Below, one piece after another: positions 1 to 12,156 of a stretch of 27,660 nt of DNA; the stretch's first letter is position 1, and the number at the start of each line of letters is the position of its first letter. The notes under the pieces are model-generated. The model searched no databases and was not told where the DNA came from. It saw only the letters and a list, made by a program, of their open reading frames with translations. The stretch is from Schoenoplectus triqueter (taxonomy: Eukaryota; Streptophyta; Magnoliopsida; Poales; Cyperaceae), in assembly GCA_964058805.1 (NCBI GenBank), contig CAXKVV010000412.1:1-27660 (forward strand), read 5' to 3'. The position numbers and the translations under genes are program-made.

Positions 1-377
1 GTGCTTCGCGAAGCAAAAAATCTTTTGTGCTTCGCGTCCATATCTCGAATTTAAAAGTTCAAACGGCCGATCCAAACCGTTGAACATCATCTTCATATTG
101 AAATATCCTTGGAGATTAAATTTTATATTTTTTGAATTTTTTTTGATATTTTTTAGATGGGTACAAAGTTTGTTGATCTAAAGATTTCTGCACCATCCAA
201 AACAAGCGATTTTGTACCCATCTAAAAAATATCAAAAAAATTCAAAAAAATATAAAATTTGATCTTCAAGGATATTTCAATATGAAAATGATGTTCAATG
301 GTTTGGATCGGTCGTTTGAACTTTTAAATTCGAGATACGGACGCGAAGTACAAATTTTTTTTTACTTCGCGAAGCAC
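1..377. mobile_element. Foldback/MITE-type element with long terminal inverted repeats
   Basis: The left arm (about 1-172) is an imperfect reverse complement of the right arm (about 206-377), separated by a unique centre of roughly 30 bases. The tips read GTGCTTCGCGAAGC and CTTCGCGAAGCAC, so each tip also contains the 12-base palindrome GCTTCGCGAAGC. A second GTGCTTCGCG-like copy sits just inside each tip. Arms this long fit a Mutator-like MITE or a foldback element; there is no coding capacity. The left end coincides with the window edge, so a target-site duplication cannot be tested and the element may extend further left. It lies about 230 bases upstream of the phosphatase TATA box. Confidence 0.8.
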
Positions 378-390
378 CATAGCATCACTC

Positions 391-415
391 TATATATATA
401 TATATATATATATAT
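391..415. repeat. (TA)n microsatellite
   Basis: About twelve uninterrupted TA units follow the foldback element. This is a simple repeat of variable length with no other evident role. Confidence 0.9.
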
Positions 416-607
416 TATTCCAATAATTCCTTTAAGGAATGACAAATCAGACTTTTTAATTAAGGAAATAAAAACTACAATATATGTTATATCTTATTTT
501 CAACCGTATGTTCAGTAAAATCATATTAAGTTGTGAATTAATGGTGCTACAACACAATTTTCTCAAATAGCACGAAAGTTGTAGTGTATCATCTACAGAA
601 AGGTCCC

Positions 608-621
608 TATATATATAATAA
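608..621 (+). promoter_or_regulatory. TATA box of the purple acid phosphatase gene
   Basis: A TATATATATAATAA stretch lies about 70-80 bases upstream of the ATG at 690. It would place transcription start near 640-650, just before a pyrimidine-rich leader. This is inferred from position and motif only. Confidence 0.5.
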
Positions 622-652
622 AAGAGTGTTAATAAATATAATTGAAAACATT

Positions 653-680
653 TCCTCTCTCCCTCTCTCTTTCTCTCTCT
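653..680 (+). repeat. CT-rich tract in the phosphatase 5' leader
   Basis: A nearly pure CT run, interrupted by short C and T runs, ends ten bases before the start codon. Such pyrimidine patches near transcription starts are common in plant promoters. An upstream in-frame ATG at 642 precedes this tract, but its translation is Ser/Leu low complexity, whereas the ATG at 690 opens directly into a signal peptide. Confidence 0.6.
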
Positions 681-689
681 CAACCATCA

Positions 690-3600
690 ATGGATCTTCC
701 GAAGTTGCTCTTCCTATTCGTCCTCCTCTCTTGCCTCCTCTCTTTGGTCATCGCATCTTCTCTATACCAGGAACACTACCTTAAGCGCCATGAAGGCATA
801 TCAAAATTTAGGTTAATAAACCGAAGATCCCTCACCGATTGTCCGGTGCAGAATCCATATCTCACTATAAATGCAAGCATGGCTTCTCCATTACCTGACG
901 AATTATACATCACCATAAATGTCAACGGTGTGTTACACCCAGATAAGTTTCAGTGGATAGCCATGATTTCTCCTTCTAATTCCAGGTAACATATGGAAAA
1001 TATCTCCATTATCCAATGCTTGTTTATTGGCTTGAAATGGATCTCATTTCTTTTTTTTTTCCTGTTGATATAATAATACAGTGTATCAGGTTGTCCTTTA
1101 AGTTCATTGAATTATATACAGACGGGTGATCTGAGCAAGTTGCCTCTTCTCTGCCATTATCCTGTTAAGGTGCGGAATGTTATATATAAGGGATATAATT
1201 ATATAGAATTAATTAAATGATTAATTTTATCAAAAAAAAATTGAAACGATTAAATGCGCAATGCGGTTGCATAAAAATGGAGGGAACGTAAAAGGCAACA
1301 TAAATGGTTGCATTGCAAGGAAAGCAGAATATATGACATTACCGTTTACGTACGAATCTCCTGATTTCTAGGATCAAGAGCATCATCAACTCCTAACTTT
1401 TATTTCTCCTCCGTTCTTTCCTCACAATTCACATGAGAGAAGAAATCTCCAAATTTAGTTGCACTAGAATCGGAATATGTACCACCTGGCATGGCCGAGG
1501 ACTAATAGACGAGCAGTTCCTTTTTGCTCGGAGGGGTTCATTGATGGATTTAATGGGCCGAGCCCACCTTGTATATCTTACCTCTGCAACCAAGTCGGCA
1601 TACGGGCTTTCGTTATTTGATCCACTATAGACATTGTTGCCACCATGTCTCCATGTGACAAAGTGAAGAAACCATCAAGATCACAAACCAACCTAAATTT
1701 CTCCGATTTTCCTTTGTATAGTAGCTTTATTGGTGCTACTTATTTCACATTTTTTTCGTTCACATGTATGGACTGCATTGATTGTTTCAACGTAGGAGGA
1801 ACATTTTTTCCCCAAGACGTTGTTCTCTGAGAAATTCAACTCAAATTTATAAGTGGTGACTCGTGAAAATAGTTCTGTACAAATGGTTAAGAATTTATGT
1901 GAAATGTGAAATGTCTATCATCTATTATAATATACTTTGAGGTTTTTCTCTTTAAAATTAATGCAGGCACAATTCCTGAGCAAGGACCCCTTGTATCTGA
2001 ATTGTTCAAGAAAGATATGTCAGAAAAAGTTAGGCAATGATTGTTTACTGCACACTTGTGGGGGCTCAGTCACATTCCATGTCATCAACATTCGCACTGA
2101 GATTGAGTTTGTGCTCTTCACTGGAGGATTTGAAGCGCCATGTGTGCTCAAACGGACTGGCCCAATTAGGTTTGCAAACCCTTCAGCACCACTTTATGGC
2201 CATCTGTCGAGTATTGATTCATCCAGCACATCGGTAATTTTGAATAGATAATCCTCTGTGAATAGATTAGATATTTCTACTGGTACCATAGTAGCATAGC
2301 ATAGGAGTAGTGAACAGGTGGTGAAATACTAAATGGTAATGTACTGTATATAGAATTCAATTGCCAGTATGCCCAGTACCTGCCTAGTTCAAAACTATAC
2401 AATTAAATGATTCCAACTTAATACCTGATGTTTCATTACTGGCAACTGCTGCCCTTTTACTATTGGCAGCATGAATATGGTACTGATATTCATACTGGTA
2501 CTAGATCCTGTTGTTACTTGATTATAGTTTAATCATAGAGTTTTCTGAATTTTTTATTAGTCACTAACTCAATATGTGTGCTTGCATGCATTAGATGAGG
2601 TTGACATGGGTAAGTGGAGATCAGAGGCCACAACAGGTGCAGTACGGGAATGGGAAATCTTCTCCTTCTGTTGTGAGGACATTCACAAAAGAGGAAATGT
2701 GCAGTAAGCACCTTAAGATTTGTTATATTTCTATTTAGATATTTCATTTACAATTCTTTACCCAAAATTTGTTATGTAGGTTTTGCCAGTATACCGAGCC
2801 CGGCACAGGATTTTGGGTGGCATGAACCAGGATACATACATTCGGCTATATTGACCGGCCTGCAACCATCCAGCACTTACACATACCGCTATGGAAGGTA
2901 TAAATTATTATTTTTATGTTAACAGCTATCTGATATTTGTACGGTCGTGTAAAAAGTCGATTTACAAATTATATATAACATGTAATGTTTGGTGCAGTGA
3001 TTTGGTTGGTTGGAGCAAGAGAAATAAATTTAAAACACCATCAGCTGGTGGATCAAACGAGCTGCGATTTGTTGTATATGGTGACATGGGAAAGGCTCCA
3101 CTTGATCCATCAATAGAGCATTATATCCAGGTATCTATCTTCTAAGTTCATTCTTTTTAAAGTTCTATGTCAGTACTTTCAGCTAAATTATCTGAAAGCA
3201 AACCTGATTGCATAACTGAACAAAAGAAAATAGGACAGATTAAAAATAAATTTACAAATGAAAAGGAGAATTTTAAGATCAACAAACATCAATATTTGAA
3301 TCCTTGATTTGCAGCCAGGATCAATCTCTGTGACTTCAGCAATAAACAAAATTATCGACGTGAACAATATAGATTCAGTATTTCATATAGGCGACATAAG
3401 CTATGCCACAGGATTTCTTACTGAATGGGAATATTTTCTAAACCTGATTGAACCATTTTCTTCTCGCATTTCATACATGACAGCAATAGGTAACCACGAA
3501 AGGTAATTAGCACTATACATTGTTTTTAACCATTTCTTTTGTAACATAAACAAATATATGCACTACTTGACCTTTTGAACTTCCTTGGGCATGCATATAT

Positions 3601-5291
3601 TAAATTTTAAATTTATATTTGTCAAGTATTTTTTTTAATGCCTCTAGAAGGCCTCAAACGTCTGCTCAAAGCCTCATACCCGCTTTGCTATTTTATTATG
3701 AACCCATCCTTTTTTTGTGGATCTAAGAAACTACTTTTGATTCACAACACTTTGCCATTATATATATATACACACACACACCATGTTTCTTATACCATGA
3801 TGCAAATTCTAAGTTTCATATAGACATGTAAAAACAGTATTTGTGTGATGCATTTCACAAATTTATAATGAAATACAGGGACTATGGTCAGTCTGGATCA
3901 GTGTATGAAACACCTGACTCAGGTGGTGAGTGTGGAGTACCATATGAATCATATTTTCAAATGCCAGTATCTAAAAAAGATCAACCATGGTATTCTATTG
4001 AACAAGGACCTATACACTTCACCATAATTTCAACTGAGCATACATGGTCTCCAAATTCCACACAAGTAAGTATTCAAATACTTTTTTTTTACTTGAGTAA
4101 TTTTTTTGGATTTTCCGATATGCATTTTGACTTATGAAATTTGAGTAGTGATGCTTTCTTAACAGTATAGATGGATAGAAGCAGATTTCCAGTCAGTAAA
4201 TCGAACAAGGACACCATGGTTGATTTTTGCTGGGTACCTTGAATTTTCTTAATTTTTGTGAACTTCAAATGTTAATTTCAAGCACCTATTTGTATGTCTG
4301 CATTTGACTAGTTGTTATAACCAATTGATGTTTAATTATTTGGTACTCACTTTTTCAGGCATAGACCTATGTATTCATCTACACATAGTTTGATTCCAAG
4401 TGTTGACACCTACTTTCGTGTTTCTATAGAACCTCTCTTACTAAAATACAAGGTACTAGTTTTCATATTATTATTTTTTTTAGAATATTCGCATTCATTA
4501 CAAACACATCATAAAAAGATTAATGTTCAGTTCTAAAACAACATTAATATTTGATGCAATCATTATATTTACCATAGTTTTTCTATAAATTAAAAATAGG
4601 TGGATCTGGTGTTTTTTGGCCATGTGCATAATTATGAAAGAACTTGCGCATTATACCAAGATCAGTGCAAAGGCGTACCAAAAAAGGGCCAAAATGGAAT
4701 CGACACTTACAATAACAGCAAATACACAGCACCAGTTCATGTTGTAGTAGGAACGGCTGGATTTTCCTTGGATAAATTCCCAAGCACTGTGAGTCTTTTT
4801 CTACGCTCATTTGTTTTTTTGTTCACTTCTACTATATGGGCAAAGATGTGTTGAGAAATAAATATTCAACTCAATTAGGTAAAAGGTTGGAGTTTGGCAA
4901 GATTTTCAGAATATGGATTTGCGCGTGTGAGTGCCACAAGAAATAACCTACAATTTGAGGTCAGTGCTGACATTCGGAATTTTGAATTGGTTAATATCAT
5001 GTTCTCAAATGAAACCAAACTGGCACAACATGAATTCATATAAGTTCTATGCATGGCACCAGACCTGATACTGAAGTACTTTGAATTTGCTCTCTCCAGC
5101 TTGGTGCAGATTTTAGAATATGTATGCATACCATCATTGTGCAATTAAAGACAAGTTATTTCTTTGGGTCTTGAATTTCAGTAATTAATGTTTTTACTTA
5201 TAACTTGTTTCTCTCTGTTTTTCATTTCATTTTTCAGTTTGTGAATTCAACCACGATGCAAGTTCGCGATAAATTTCGAATTTTAAAGTAG
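690..5291 (+). CDS. Large plant purple acid phosphatase (PAP1/24/27-like), 13 exons
   Basis: The exons are 690-985, 1082-1169, 1967-2233, 2595-2703, 2780-2897, 2998-3130, 3315-3502, 3879-4065, 4166-4233, 4359-4452, 4600-4788, 4879-4959 and 5238-5291. All junctions are GT-AG and in phase, giving 623 residues, the usual size for the large PAP group (often named probable inactive PAP or nucleotide pyrophosphatase/phosphodiesterase). Residues 1-23 form a hydrophobic signal peptide, so the product is probably secreted. A fibronectin-III-like N-terminal part is followed by the metallophosphatase domain from about residue 315. All five ligand motifs are present: GDMG (D322), GDISY (D364, Y367), GNHE (N397), GHRPMY (H486) and GHVHNYER (H524, H526). 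The likely role is metal-dependent phosphate-ester or nucleotide hydrolysis. Introns 2 (797 bases) and 3 (361 bases) hold no recognisable inserted gene. The family is clear; the exact orthologue is not. Confidence 0.92.
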
Positions 5292-6683
5292 TTTTCAACT
5301 CAGAGGGAAATTACGGTAGCTGAATATATCTAAGAAAGCAACCAACATCATTTTTTTCCTTTTTTTCAATAGAAAATAGAAGAGTTTATACAAGTATCAG
5401 AAAAAGTATAGTCTCTGACCACCTGTTTCCTTGAATTTCTGTCAGAATAAATACAAAGTATCAAGGAAACCCGATACATCAATTTAATAATACTTATTGC
5501 CAACCCTCATTGTATATGTATCTGAAAAGCAGATTTGTACTCAGTATGAAGCACATATAAAGTGTAGTATTTCAAATTTATATTCAATCGGCACAGTGAC
5601 CTTTACAGATATAGGTTTTCTTTTTTCCTTTTTCTTTCTTTTATTTTTTATTTTTTGAAAAGGAAAGCGAACAGCCACACATAATTTAGTTAGGAGTGTC
5701 TTTTTTATCCTGACCTGATGGTTCCATTCGAAATGATACGCGAATAAATGAGTTGGAATTAATTTTTTTTTGTTCCGTCATTTGATTGTATCCGGATCAA
5801 TCCGATCTAATCCATTTTTTTTGTTATTTTGTGATTTAAATGCTAAATCTATATCACAATGAGATAACACGAATATAACAGTAATGTTTTTGTGTGACCA
5901 AGTTATATCCTATGTTGTACATGTACGGATGTGGATATCATATCAGTTACAGTGTAGGTACGACGATATGAAAAATAAAAAAATACGAATATAGATGCTG
6001 CTATATATAATATATTAATTAAATTTTATAAAAATATAAAATAGTATAATAAATAATATTGGAAAAAAATTTATATTCCGATTAGTTAATAAATTTGAAC
6101 ATGATAAGTTATTACAATCCGATAATTATTCATTCTGACCAAAATCCTGCATCCGCCTCTGAATCCGGGCATGTTCAAGGATAAGGACAAGCCGAGTTAG
6201 AAAAGGACAAAATCGGTTGAGAGGTGAACCGGACCACCATAAGATCGGACCTAAGGGAGAAACAAGTTAACCATAGATTTGACCTCAGTCGGACTAGTTC
6301 AGGTTGTGATCACGAATTAGTTCGGGACGGATTAATTACCACCCGGGAGTTTTTTCAAACCTCTACGTGAAACTAATGGTTGGTTCCTGGATTTTAACTC
6401 ACCGTCCTTCGAGGATTAAAAACAAAAAAATCACTTGTTAAATTAAGTACGACTTGGTGAAATCATTATATGAAATATAATTTTAATGCTAATAAAAATA
6501 TATATTATGTTGTTTTTAAAAAATTAATTTAGTTCAATAACGAACTCAATTTTTTTTATTAGAAGAAGTTCATGAGTACAAAGCCGAGCACAGAGAACAC
6601 GATGAGAGCCAGAAAGGAGGAAAACAGAAGTAAATCAATAATAGCAGTTCCCCTCTTCTGAATTATTTAAATTACTTTCAATT
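5292..6683. other. Intergenic region, no gene seen
   Basis: This is AT-rich sequence between the phosphatase and the lipid-transfer gene. Around 5790-5815 and 6120-6350 are less AT-rich stretches with recurring CCGGATC and TCGGAC-type words, which look like decayed transposable-element sequence but match no family I can name. No open frame here resembles a protein. Confidence 0.5.
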
Positions 6684-7113
6684 TCATAGAGGTGGGACTT
6701 GGTAACCTGAAAAAAATGGAGAAGAAGAATCAGAAAATTAGATTATAAAAACCCAAAATAAGCACCGTTAAATAACTTTTTAGTCTCTTACTTCCACATT
6801 TGCTTCCTTTGGTGAGAGGCCGGCCGCATGCATTCGATACAAAGACAACCTTCTCCATGCTGATCATCTTCTCGACCTCCTTGGTGATGTGCCCGCAAAC
6901 ACATGGCATGTTAGTATTCCGTATCGCCCCGCAACAATCCTTCGAAGGAGGGATTTTTGGGTTCGGAGGATTCATCACATAGTGCATGCATTTCACGGAA
7001 AGGTTCTTCATGTCGTTCGAGCAGTCTCCATCAGCTGCTGTCAGACCAATCGTTGAACTCGCGCCAACAATTGTAAGAGTCAAGATAATGAAAAAGATGA
7101 GTGATTTCGCCAT
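6684..7113 (-). CDS. Eight-cysteine lipid-transfer-type protein (DIR1-like/LTP_2 class)
   Basis: Two exons, 7113-6792 and 6706-6684, joined across an 85-base GT-AG intron, encode 114 residues. Residues 1-25 form a signal peptide. The mature part carries the canonical eight-cysteine pattern: C31-X10-C42-X17-C60C61-X9-C71-X-C73-X22-C96-X9-C106. This motif folds into a four-disulfide hydrophobic cavity that binds lipids in the bifunctional inhibitor/lipid-transfer/seed-storage superfamily. Spacing and the short CGSYQVPPL tail resemble DIR1-like apoplastic proteins rather than classical LTP1. Without splicing the frame would run on through the intron as a hydrophobic tail; the donor after KCGS and a strong TTTTTTTCAG acceptor make the spliced form far more likely. 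The second exon contributes only the last codons. The ligand and physiological role cannot be read from sequence. Confidence 0.88.
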
Positions 7114-7245
7114 GGCTCCTCTTTCCCTGATCTCTAAGCTCAGCTCACTCTGTATATTGTTTTCTGTTTGTTGCTACAACTTGTATTTGTGGCTACTAGT
7201 ACTAGAATTTGTTGCTCACTTGTGACGACTTGGGCTTAGTGTGAA

Positions 7246-7251
7246 TTTATA
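7246..7251 (-). promoter_or_regulatory. TATA box of the lipid-transfer gene
   Basis: The complement strand reads CTATAAATT about 133 bases upstream of the ATG at 7113. This implies a leader of roughly 100 bases. It is the only good TATA match at a suitable distance. Confidence 0.55.
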
Positions 7252-10200
7252 GAGTGGAATGTTTCTTCATTTTATTTTCCACCACTGGAGAATACTTTCG
7301 TTATACTTAATTTATCCCCTTTTTTTAATGAAAATTATTTGGCCATTTATCTGATTCATATCAAATTAGATAAAATGAGTATGAATAAGATTCTATTTTT
7401 ATTAAGGGCCCGTTTGGAGTTAACCCACCTCACGAAAAATGAGTTTACTTGAGTGTGGGTTACCAACATCACGTCTTGTGGGTTCCTGAGAGGGAAGCAC
7501 AGTAGATGGAAAAAAAATTATTTAATCGGACTGAATAATTTTTTTCATGAATTTGTGAAGAGATGGGAGTGAAGAGTGGGAAACATATTCCATCCCATCT
7601 TCTGATAAAAAATAAATTATTTTGTATCCATTATTTATAACATAAATTACATAAATATATATAATAGATACAAAAAATATATAATAATAATAATAATTTA
7701 TTTCATATTTTAATAATAATTAAACTAAACTAAAATTAGCGCATATTTGTAATGACAATTGAGATGAAGAAATTATATGATTTTTATTATATCTAAAGTG
7801 TTATTCATAGTTGTACTTTGTTAGTATAATTTTTGTTGTTATTTATTTGTCCAAATCACACTTTTTTTTTTGCAAAATTGAATTATTATTATTATTTATC
7901 AGTTATCTACTCTCATCCGTTCACTATCCAAAATTCTTAATGGGTAAAGGTAGGATACATTTAAAATTAACAGGTAAAGGTAAGGTATAAATAAAGAAAC
8001 TTTTAACGAATATAGATATGAAAATATCTCAACTCATATTTTACCCTCTTCATTGACAACCCTATTTATTTGTTTGAGACTTTGAAGGATAAAGTAGTGA
8101 TAAATGGTGATAACTTTATCATTTATAGGAGGTGGTAATAAAATTATCTTTCACTTATCCGACTTTCAAACATAGTTTCAATGATACTAGCAGAGGTGAA
8201 GACAAAGGGGGTGCCCCTCTAATTTTATAAAAATTATAAATGAAATTAAAAAATTTTATATATTTTTATGAAATATATTTCATAAAATGTAATAGTCCTC
8301 TAATTTATTAATTTTACTATTCTAGCTGACTTAAACCTATTTCTTAGTTCCCCTACACTAAAATTCTAATTCCCACTCACACTTCGTATATGGGTGTAAA
8401 GTTGACATCTTTCTGATAAAAAGGAAAGAAAGAAAGAGAGAAACAGGCCGCAATTTTTTTATTCAAATCCATTGTCAGTGACTCAGTGCTATGCAATAGC
8501 TTACGCGGTGTGTAACCGATGCTTTTGGAAAGAACTAAAAATGCAAAAAAGCCTGATCAATGAATAAATGCATGCCGGTTAATGGGAGTTATATATTTAT
8601 ATATATTTTTTTTTTAAATTACAAATATTACCTATCAAAATTTTAAAAGTTTTGATCTGGATCTTGCTTATGTTAATATGAGTTCGGACAGACCGAATTT
8701 ATTTAGTATTAAATATTATTACCCGAATACATTCTGATTGATTGGGAATTTGGGTTTAGATTATGCAAATTGAATATAAAGAGTTCATTGGGGTTGCAAA
8801 CAAAAGATAGCTATCGTAGTAATATATAATTAACTTCATAATAGAGGTCCTAACTGGAAAATACAGCATACAGTTTGTTATAAATTAGTGGGATTATTTA
8901 CGGAGTGCTGACGTTAGACATTTATTAGTGGAAGCATTTAAAGCAATGGAGTCCGAGTTCAATTATTTTCGGGGAATTTTGGATCGAACAACTTTCTAGT
9001 GTAGGCTTGAATAAATTACTTAATTTGTATAAAAAAAATGCAATTAGTGGAGTTTACAACCCCCACAGTTTTCTTATCATAGAATGAAAGCACATGATTT
9101 CAACCGCTTTCCCAAAATTATATATGGATCTCAAAAAATTCTTAAAGCCATATAGTTTCGTACACATTTGTTTCGAATCAGTTGAAATCGTGTATGATAA
9201 AAAAAACATATCATCACAATAATGACAATTAATACGGGCATGATCCTCATTTTTTCCTAAAAAAAATAATGACAATTAATACAAACTCAAATAAGTACTA
9301 GACATGCAGCAAGTTCGAGCATTTATATAGTTTTGAATGGATGTTATTGAAAGGGATTAAGAAGATCAGCAATAGCTTTTTCTTAAATATTTAGTTGGTT
9401 GGACAATATGAAGATAAGTTTAAATTAGTCAAGATTTTTTTTTTAGATTTTTTAACATTATAAAGAATAAGTTTTTATCCTTTTAAATTTAGGGTACAGG
9501 AGGAAAACGAAACAAATACAACAAGAAAAAAGAAATGAAAATAATGTTTCGTTTCGTCTGTCTCCTCCTATTCTTCATAGTTCATGTGAACCAAGTAGAA
9601 TATTAAATTGTTAATAAGCAATGTTGTCAATGTACTGTTTGAGATGAGATCATGCACACGAGCGATTACATATATGACTTTTCTAGACGTAGAAAAATAT
9701 TTGTGATTTCTTTAGTTCACAAACAAGACAATGTATTACCGATAGCGAATGTAAAAGTTCATCACCAAAATAAATGTGATGAAATAATGAGAATAAAATA
9801 TATCAAAATTTAGAAAAGTTGATGATTTAATTTTATTCCACTTCATCTTAAATTATTTTATTTTTTTACACATATAATTAAAATAACCAGATCGCTACTG
9901 CTTCACCTTCCTCGAGTTTGCTCTGAAATTAACACCAATATTTTGACGAAGTTTTCAATGAAAAAAATGTTGTATATATATTTTTTTTTGTTCACATGAG
10001 ATTTTAATTTCAAACAATATTAACAAATGTTTCTTTTACTTAAATGCACGCACATTATAATTAAAGGGAGTTGATATATAGATACCAAATCGTTGCCATA
10101 GTCAATATCAACTTTAGTGTTCACATTAAATAAGTTAGTATTTAAGTTAATGAATTTATTATGCAACTTATTTTGCATTATACTTCTATTTTTTATCATA

Positions 10201-10598
10201 TACTATTAATTTGAATACTAACTCATTTAATTTGAATAACGATGATCTTATACAAAATAAGTTGAATAATAATAAAGTTGTTAACTTGATAAAGGCATTG
10301 TGAAAATCAAATTGATGTAGAGGCCTTTGCTGAGGCAACACTCGGCGAATACTAACTCATTTATTGTGAATTCTAAGACGGTATTAATTATGGTTTTAAT
10401 TTTAATATCACCATAACATAACATCTAATTGTTACTCTAAACAGATGACAAGTTGCCTACTCGCCTAGCCGCTTGATCTTCCTTGGGAAACGGACGTGCT
10501 GCTATAATTTCTTGCATCAGTGCAGACAGCGCCTCTTATATACCGATAATACGCTCTTCATTATATAACCAGAAGAATATATGACACTTCTTGGTAGG
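7252..10598. other. Long AT-rich intergenic region without genes
   Basis: No open frame resembles a protein. Visible structure includes the hairpin-rich segment at 7408-7625, a purine-rich GAAA repeat near 8423-8442, and a piece near 8190-8220 (a CAGAGGTGAAG start followed by GGGGGTGCCCC) that resembles the end of a small GC-tipped transposon like the one at 19957. Short CGGACAGACCGAATT-type words near 8685-8700 resemble decayed retroelement sequence. The rest is A/T-rich simple sequence. Confidence 0.45.
7408..7625. repeat. Hairpin-rich segment, possible MITE
   Basis: The segment opens with GGGCCCGTTTGG, a start common to several plant hAT-type MITEs. It contains three nested or adjacent inverted repeats: TAACCCAC against GTGGGTTA (about 7419-7462), an AAAAAAATTATT stem (about 7510-7545) and GATGGGA against CCCATC (about 7562-7602). 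I could not pair an outer right terminus, so the element assignment is tentative. Confidence 0.35.
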
Positions 10599-11749
10599 GA
10601 GGACTTTGCAAGAAATTGAGAATTTTAATGAACATGAAAGACCTTGGTTGAATATTCATGCCACTCCGTTTTGGAACAGGTTAAAACAAATGGAGCCTCT
10701 CTTCAGTATCTCCTTGAATTACACCATCCGAAATGGAGAGATTGTCAGATTATGGCATGATGCTTGGCAGGGACCCCCTCACAGAGAAACACTAAGTATA
10801 TTGTACACCTTTGTGTACAATCAGCACATGACAGTTAAACAAGCAAAAGACATCACAGACTGGGATTCCCAGTTTCGACAGCCCCTCACACAGCAGGCAC
10901 AACAACAAAAAGAAGAATTACTACAACAACTACAACAGGTTCAAATACAACATCAACAAAGAGATCACATAACATGGAAATGGCAACAACATGAGATTTT
11001 CACTGTCAAGACATGTTATCGGGCAATTAAAGAGGGGCCTCACATAACCAGTCCACTCCGGGTAATATGGAACATAAAAATGCCAAGGAGAATTGAAGTC
11101 TTTGCATGGCTTCTATTGCAAAACAAAATATTTACTATAGATAATCTCATCAAAAGGGGGTGGCTGTTATCCAATATGTGTTATCTCTGTCGAAGACAAC
11201 AGGAGATGGCACAACATTTATTTACAAACTGTGAATACATTCAACGGGTCAGAAACATAACAATTAGTGATTTTAGCGCTAGCATCGGCATATCACAGAC
11301 ACTCATCAATGGAAACTACGAAGAGGTTTTGCTACAAGGGCGTGACAAAAAAATATAAGAGGCTACAAATGACAATATGTTTTGTAATATGGATGGAAAG
11401 ATGCAGTAGAATTTTCATAGAGAAACAATGTACAAAACATCAACTTAGTATGGAGATTAAACAACAATACAGAGAGTGGTTCTGCATAGTATAACAAAGG
11501 TAGAGGAAATTTGAAAATAATTTTGACAAAAAAAAGCATCAGGGATAAGAGATATCAAAAACATAAGGGATAAGAGGAATCCATAATTTTACTAAGAGTC
11601 AGGACTTCAACAAATCAAGGTGGTGAGAGTGGAGAAATTAAAAGGCACACCCTGATGCATAAAAGAAGCTCATCGTTTTTTTTTTATTTGTACGAAATAA
11701 CACCGCTGGTGTTATATTTATATTTATATAAAAAAAATTTGAGGACTTT
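10599..11749 (+). mobile_element. 5'-truncated L1-type LINE retrotransposon
   Basis: The body encodes the C-terminal part of a plant LINE ORF2 and is followed by a 3' tail typical of these elements: a T run, then a TTTGTAC-type segment and an A tract at about 11730-11737. The nine-base word GAGGACTTT occurs at 10599-10607, immediately before LINE-like coding sequence, and again at 11741-11749, three bases after the A tract. It is a candidate target-site duplication. The 5' truncation fits incomplete target-primed reverse transcription. The element lies between the lipid-transfer and F-box genes and disrupts neither. Confidence 0.72.
10608..11494 (+). pseudogene. LINE ORF2 C-terminal fragment with zf-RVT domain, frameshifted
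   Basis: The readable part begins inside the region downstream of the reverse-transcriptase core. It includes the conserved IRNGEIVRLWHDAW block and ends in the reverse-transcriptase zinc-binding domain (zf-RVT): IWNIKMP, FAWLLL, then CYLCRRQQEMAQHLFTNC with the C-X2-C...H-X4-C arrangement. Near 11345-11358, at a run of seven A, the frame closes and homologous sequence (ICFVIWMERCSRIF) continues in the next frame to 11494. The catalytic reverse transcriptase and the endonuclease are absent, so the fragment cannot mobilise itself. A glutamine-rich stretch (about 10885-10965) separates the two conserved blocks. Confidence 0.82.
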
Positions 11750-12156
11750 AATCCTCATCTTTTTCATCAAAAAAGAAATTCATTAAATTAATGGCAAAAG
11801 CTTGGAATTTTTTCTTCTGAATACTGGTAACAGACGTTGTAGTAGTCATTGTTTGTTTTTCACTGGGTACGATTTATATCATTATCTTTTTGAACGAAGA
11901 TGTATTTTTCCACCAGCTCAGGAGAAAAAATCACAATAAATCGATTGAGAATGGGAAGAGAAGATAGATGAGAAGTGGGATTTGTTTTTATTTTATAGCA
12001 AGAACGCGGGAAGGAAAGAAAATGAAGAGAAATGAAGGGCATTTTCATCCTTAGAATGTTAACTAAGAACTAATCATGAACTTTCAGGAAGATGAACATA
12101 ATTAAGTTTGTATTAATTATCAGATGGATAAATAAGAAAAATTAACAAGGGTAAGT

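Noticed and set aside
282..518. 78-codon open frame in and after the foldback element
   Set aside because: It covers the inverted-repeat arm and the TA microsatellite and contains a poly Tyr-Ile run; there is no protein-like composition.
1433..1830. Open frames inside phosphatase intron 2
   Set aside because: The flanking exons splice in phase without them and the translations resemble no phosphatase or other family.
11860..12048. 62-codon minus-strand frame downstream of the LINE
   Set aside because: There is no family resemblance, promoter or splice context.
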